A DNA stretch of 64,000 bases from Janibacter massiliensis (GTDB lineage: Bacteria; Actinomycetota; Actinomycetes; Actinomycetales; Dermatophilaceae), in assembly GCF_900289115.1 (NCBI RefSeq), contig NZ_LT985196.1, positions 554,980 to 618,979 of the forward strand. Direction: 5' to 3'. Position numbers and translations under genes: made by a program. Position 1 is the first letter of the stretch. Each line of letters opens with the position of its first letter. Below the pieces are notes generated by a model that was not told the origin of the DNA, did no database searches, and was given only the letters and a program-made list of their open reading frames with translations. Positions 60,914 to 64,000 of this stretch are shown piece by piece.

Positions 60914-61981
60914 GTGTCGACCAAGACCGAGCAGGGCAACTTCTACGAGGACTTCGCGATCGGGCAGGAGATCGTCCACGCGACGCCCCGCACCGTGACC
61001 GAGGGCGACGTCGCGCTCTACACGGCGCTCTACGGCTCGCGGTTCGCGCTGTCGTCGGCCGAGACGTTCGCGCGCTCGATGGGGCTGGAGCGGATGCCCG
61101 CCGACAGCCTCCTCGCCTTCCACCTCGTCTTCGGCAAGACCGTCCCCGACGTCTCGCTCAACGCCGTCGCGAACCTCGGCTACGCCGGCGGTGTCTTCGG
61201 CACGCCCGTCTACCCCGGTGACACGATCACGACGACGTCGACGGTCATCGGTCTCAAGCCGAACAGCAGCGGTAAGAACGGCAACGTCTACGTCCGCTCC
61301 GTCGGGCGCAACCAGGACGGCGAGGTCGTCCTCGACTACGTCCGCTGGGTCATGGTCAACCGCCGCGAGCCCGTCGCCCCCGACGCGATCGGCGAGAAGC
61401 AGGTCCCGGAGCTGCCGGGCGCGGTGGCGGCGGAGGACCTCGTCGTCCCCTTCGACCTGCCGAACGGCTACGGCGAGGAGCTGCAGCAGCTCGCGGGCAG
61501 CCGCCACCTGTGGGACGACTACGAGGTCGGGGAGAAGATCGACCACGTCGACGGCATGACGATCGAGGAGTCCGATCACATGCTCGCCACGCGGCTGTAC
61601 CAGAACACGGCGAAGGTCCACTTCAACCAGTTCGTCCAGAAGGACACGAAGATCGGCCGGCGCCTCATCTACGGCGGCCACGTCATCAGCCTCGCCCGCG
61701 CGCTGTCGTTCAACGGCCTGGCCAACGCCCAGACGATCGCGGCGATCAACGCCGGCACCCATGCGAACCCGACGTTCGCCGGGGACACGATCCACGCGTG
61801 GTCGGAGGTGCTCGAGAAGATCGAGCTGCCCGGGCGGACCGACGTCGGCGCGCTGCGGGTCCGGCTCGTCGCGACCAAGGACCTGCCGTGCGCGGACTTC
61901 CCCTACAAGGGCGAGGACGGCAAGTACCTCCCGAACGTCGTCCTCGACCTCGACCTCACGGTCCTCATCCCCCGCCGCTGA
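60914..61981 (+). CDS. Double-hotdog MaoC-family dehydratase (mesaconyl-CoA hydratase-like)
   Basis: A 355-residue protein with two MaoC hotdog halves. Half 1 holds DFAIGQEIVHATPRTVTEGDVALYTALYGSRFALSSAETFARS. Half 2 holds WDDYEVGEKIDHVDGMTIEESDHMLATRLYQNTAKVHFNQF, with the hydratase D/H region. The length and the second half resemble mesaconyl-CoA (beta-methylmalyl-CoA) hydratase, which acts on branched dicarboxyl-CoA esters; no CoA lyase is adjacent to prove it. GTG 60914. Its last 85 bases recur inverted at the right edge of the window. Confidence 0.85.
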   Translation: MSTKTEQGNFYEDFAIGQEIVHATPRTVTEGDVALYTALYGSRFALSSAETFARSMGLERMPADSLLAFHLVFGKTVPDVSLNAVANLGYAGGVFGTPVYPGDTITTTSTVIGLKPNSSGKNGNVYVRSVGRNQDGEVVLDYVRWVMVNRREPVAPDAIGEKQVPELPGAVAAEDLVVPFDLPNGYGEELQQLAGSRHLWDDYEVGEKIDHVDGMTIEESDHMLATRLYQNTAKVHFNQFVQKDTKIGRRLIYGGHVISLARALSFNGLANAQTIAAINAGTHANPTFAGDTIHAWSEVLEKIELPGRTDVGALRVRLVATKDLPCADFPYKGEDGKYLPNVVLDLDLTVLIPRR

Positions 61982-61996
61982 CCACCCCCGCTCTTC

Positions 61997-62072
61997 CCGC
62001 AATTGCGCGCGCAAGTGACATCTGCGCGCCGAATATCGCGCGCAGGCGCACCATTCGGCGCGCAGATTCGCG
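61997..62072 (+). repeat. 75-bp palindromic intergenic repeat, copy 4
   Basis: Starts 15 bases after the MaoC gene. AATTGCGCGCGCAA block, ACATCTGCGCGCC, then GCGCGCAG and GGCGCGCAGAT. Confidence 0.85.
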
Positions 62073-62183
62073 AGGATCGGGTCGCGCGGCGCGCGAGCGG
62101 ACGTGATCCGGCCGGGGTCGACAACCGCTGACCGGGTCACGAGGTCTCTGTGCTTCACGTCACAGTCCTCTACGCTCCGGCCC

Positions 62184-63581
62184 ATGCGCCGCACCCTTCG
62201 CGTCCTCGGTCGACTCCTCGTCGGCCTGCTCGTCGTCCTCGCCGTCGCGGTTGTCGCCGGGTACTGGTGGCAGCGACCGATGATCCTCACCGGGACCGGG
62301 TACGCCGCGCACAACGAGTGCGCCGTTCGGAACCTCGCGGGTCGCGATGACCCCCTGAGCGACCTGCCCGACAACCCGCTCGTCCCCTACCTCGGCTCGC
62401 GGGTCCACGGCGCGGTGGGTGAGGAGGGCGCGCACGTGACGGCCTCGATGAAGAACACCGGCCTCGCCGGGCAGGAAGCGTTCTTCACCCCCGGGCTGGG
62501 ATGCACGCTCGCTCAGGAGGGCGATCCCGGCTTCGCCCCGCGCGTGAGCGACGCGGCCTCCTTCGGCCCCAACCCGCTCGACGGTGCACCGGTGCGACCG
62601 CTGACCGGTGCACGGAGTTCCGACCTCGACCGCGCGATCGACACCGCGTTCGGCGACGACCTCGACCCTGCGGAGCAGCAGCGACTCGGCACCCGCGCGG
62701 TCGTCGTCGTCAAGGGCGACCGCGTCGTCGCCGAGCGGTACGCCCCCGGCTTCGATGCGGACACCCCGCAGCTCGGGTGGTCGATGAGCAAGAGCGCGAC
62801 GAACCTCTACGTCGGGCGGCTCGTGCAGGAGGGGAAGGTCGACATCCATGCGGAGGGCATCCGCCCCGAGTGGACCGAGGACAAGGCGTCGATCACCCTC
62901 GACGACCTGCTGCGCATGCAGTCGGGTCTGGCGTGGGACGAGACGTACGAGCTCGGCACCCCCATCACCGAGATGCTCTACCGGCAGGACGACATGGGCG
63001 ACTACGCCGCAGCGCGAGACCTCGCGCACCCCGTCGGCGCCCACCGGCAGTACTCGACCGGCTCGACGCAGCTCGTGTGCGACACCGTCCGGCAGAAGCT
63101 CGGGGTGGACGACCGTGACGAGGCCGCCGCGCTGCCCTACCGCTGGCTGCTCGAACCGCTCGGGCTGCGCAGCGCGCGGTGGGAGCCTGACGCGAGCGGG
63201 ACGACGGCGTGCGGCAGCTACCTGTGGATGACGCCGCGGGACTGGGCGGCGCTCGGCATGTTCGCGCGCGACGACGGGCGCTGGGACGGCAAGCAGCTCC
63301 TGCCGAAGGGCTGGATGCGGTCGTCGACGACCGAGGACCCCGCCGAGGGTGAGCCCGAGCCGTACGGATCGACGTGGTGGCTGCGCACCGGCGCCCACCA
63401 GCCGCCGTACTTCCGCTCGCTGCCGAAGGACACGTACTGGATGTCGGGTCACGACGGGCAACGCACCGTCGTCGTGCCGAGCGCCGACCTCGTCGTCGTC
63501 CGGATGGGGTTCAGCCCGACGTACGCCGACCAGGACCCGCGCGTCGAACAGCTCGTGCGCGCCGCGATCGACGCCACCTGA
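62184..63581 (+). CDS. Serine hydrolase, beta-lactamase/transpeptidase fold (class C-like)
   Basis: A 465-residue protein with an N-terminal membrane anchor (VLGRLLVGLLVVLAVAVVAGYWW) and an extracytoplasmic penicillin-binding-like domain. The nucleophile is in SMSKSATN (S-x-x-K) and the second motif is Y-S-T in HRQYSTGSTQ; GHDGQRTVV near the end is the third (H/K-x-G type). Related enzymes include esterases, 6-aminohexanoate-dimer hydrolase and DD-peptidase-like proteins, so beta-lactam resistance should not be assumed. ATG 62184 is 7 bases after TACGCT (62171-62176): leaderless. Confidence 0.9.
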   Translation: MRRTLRVLGRLLVGLLVVLAVAVVAGYWWQRPMILTGTGYAAHNECAVRNLAGRDDPLSDLPDNPLVPYLGSRVHGAVGEEGAHVTASMKNTGLAGQEAFFTPGLGCTLAQEGDPGFAPRVSDAASFGPNPLDGAPVRPLTGARSSDLDRAIDTAFGDDLDPAEQQRLGTRAVVVVKGDRVVAERYAPGFDADTPQLGWSMSKSATNLYVGRLVQEGKVDIHAEGIRPEWTEDKASITLDDLLRMQSGLAWDETYELGTPITEMLYRQDDMGDYAAARDLAHPVGAHRQYSTGSTQLVCDTVRQKLGVDDRDEAAALPYRWLLEPLGLRSARWEPDASGTTACGSYLWMTPRDWAALGMFARDDGRWDGKQLLPKGWMRSSTTEDPAEGEPEPYGSTWWLRTGAHQPPYFRSLPKDTYWMSGHDGQRTVVVPSADLVVVRMGFSPTYADQDPRVEQLVRAAIDAT

Positions 63582-63619
63582 CCCATCGGGCCCGTCGTGC
63601 CTCCCGCACCGTGAATCGG

Positions 63620-63649
63620 CTCGTGGTCATCGGATCCGGTGACCACGAG
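63620..63649. terminator. Hairpin downstream of the serine hydrolase
   Basis: CTCGTGGTCA and TGACCACGAG form a perfect 10-bp stem with a 10-base loop, 39 bases after the stop. Three spaced copies of GAGTCGTTTCGCG follow (63646-63715). Confidence 0.6.
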
Positions 63650-63751
63650 TCGTTTCGCGTGGCGCGGGCCGATCGCGAGTCGTTTCGCGCGGCAGGAGTC
63701 GTTTCGCGCGGCGCGAGCCGGGCGTCCGCGTGGCGATGGCGCAGCCGCCCA

Positions 63752-63826
63752 CGAAATCTGCGCGCCACATGGGGCATCTGCGCGTGAAATATGGCGCGCA
63801 GATGTCAATTGCGCGCGCAATTGCGG
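63752..63826 (-). repeat. 75-bp palindromic intergenic repeat, copy 5
   Basis: Inverted relative to copy 4. It lies at the junction with the artefactual inverted MaoC end, so its distal part may be chimeric. Confidence 0.75.
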
Positions 63827-63926
63827 GAAGAGCGGGGGTGGTCAGCGGCGGGGGATGAGGACCGTGAGGTCGAGGTCGAGGACGACGTTCGGGAGGGACT
63901 TGCCGTCCTCGCCCTTGTAGGGGAAG
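63827..63926 (-). other. Inverted copy of the MaoC gene 3' end, probable misassembly
   Basis: These 100 bases are the reverse complement of 61897-61996 with one mismatch. They end in sequencing adapter and begin at a shared repeat, the expected place for a false join. Confidence 0.85.
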
Positions 63927-64000
63927 CTGGCTCTTATAAACATCTCCGAGCCCACGAGACGGGCTCCCAACCCGTATGCCGTTCTCTTCTTTGCAAAAAA
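63927..64000 (+). other. Illumina Nextera adapter read-through
   Basis: From 63927 the bases follow the Tn5 mosaic end / read-2 adapter (CTGTCTCTTATACACATCT, then CCGAGCCCACGAGAC), with mismatches. An index-like stretch, a corrupted P7 tail (CGTATGCCG..) and poly-A follow. Not biological sequence. Confidence 0.97.

Noticed and set aside
62184..63581. Beta-lactam resistance gene
   Set aside because: The fold is shared by many esterases and peptidases; nothing in the sequence specifies beta-lactamase activity.
63639..63920. Small plus-strand open frame at the right end
   Set aside because: It runs through the 75-bp repeat and the artefactual inverted MaoC end.
1..64000. tRNA or rRNA genes
   Set aside because: None recognised by reading; a covariance-model scan would be needed to exclude a missed tRNA.

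Overview
The window is chromosomal DNA of a very GC-rich Gram-positive bacterium, almost certainly an actinomycete of the Micrococcales (Janibacter / Intrasporangiaceae-like is my best guess, from gene style only). Pointers are the DUF222-HNH protein behind an actinobacterial-type LexA box, DtxR/IdeR-type iron boxes, a DUF5926 gene, many GTG starts, 4-bp GTGA/ATGA overlaps and many leaderless promoters. I see no tRNA, rRNA or CRISPR array.

Bases 1-11423 are a phage-defence island directly before purB. It holds the end of a DrmD-like SNF2 helicase, a DrmMI-like adenine methylase, an unrecognised protein with a PD-(D/E)XK signature, an McrB-type AAA+ GTPase with an EVE/PUA-like reader region, McrC, and an AT-richer protein with a Q-Y-K motif. 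The drmA, drmB and drmC genes expected after drmD-drmMI are missing, and a modification-dependent McrBC module sits in their place. I read this as a hybrid defence system and the best candidate for something undescribed.

Bases 11420-28514 hold purB, a LexA-controlled DUF222-HNH nuclease, an iron-regulated bfd-bfr pair, a lipoprotein, a short-chain dehydrogenase, copZ-copA, a VOC protein, a SpoU methyltransferase, a Cof-type phosphatase, a five-gene siderophore uptake operon with its iron box, and a TetR regulator.

Bases 28538-38957 hold a CPBP protease, a sensor kinase / response regulator / ABC exporter cluster, a TetR-controlled SRPBCC gene with a perfect 18-bp-arm operator, serS, a Na+/H+ antiporter and a diacylglycerol-kinase-like lipid kinase. 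Bases 39072-49779 hold efeB-efeO (no efeU next to them), a DoxX-like protein, an acyltransferase, a patatin, pheA, a GT87 mannosyltransferase, a DUF5926 gene, an RsbW-like ATPase, and an ECF sigma factor coupled to ogt.

At 49788-52370 a TauE exporter gene is cut off by an ISL3-family remnant. A second remnant of the same IS end follows 1.7 kb later, and the two bracket a monooxygenase and a GlxA-type regulator. The rest is housekeeping and metabolism: thpR, marR, a permease, a photolyase, SRPBCC, M18 peptidase, esterase, nitrilase, GNAT, MaoC and serine hydrolase genes.

A 75-bp palindromic intergenic repeat occurs five times. The last 74 bases are Illumina Nextera adapter, and the 100 bases before them are an inverted copy of the MaoC gene end, so the right edge is an assembly artefact.
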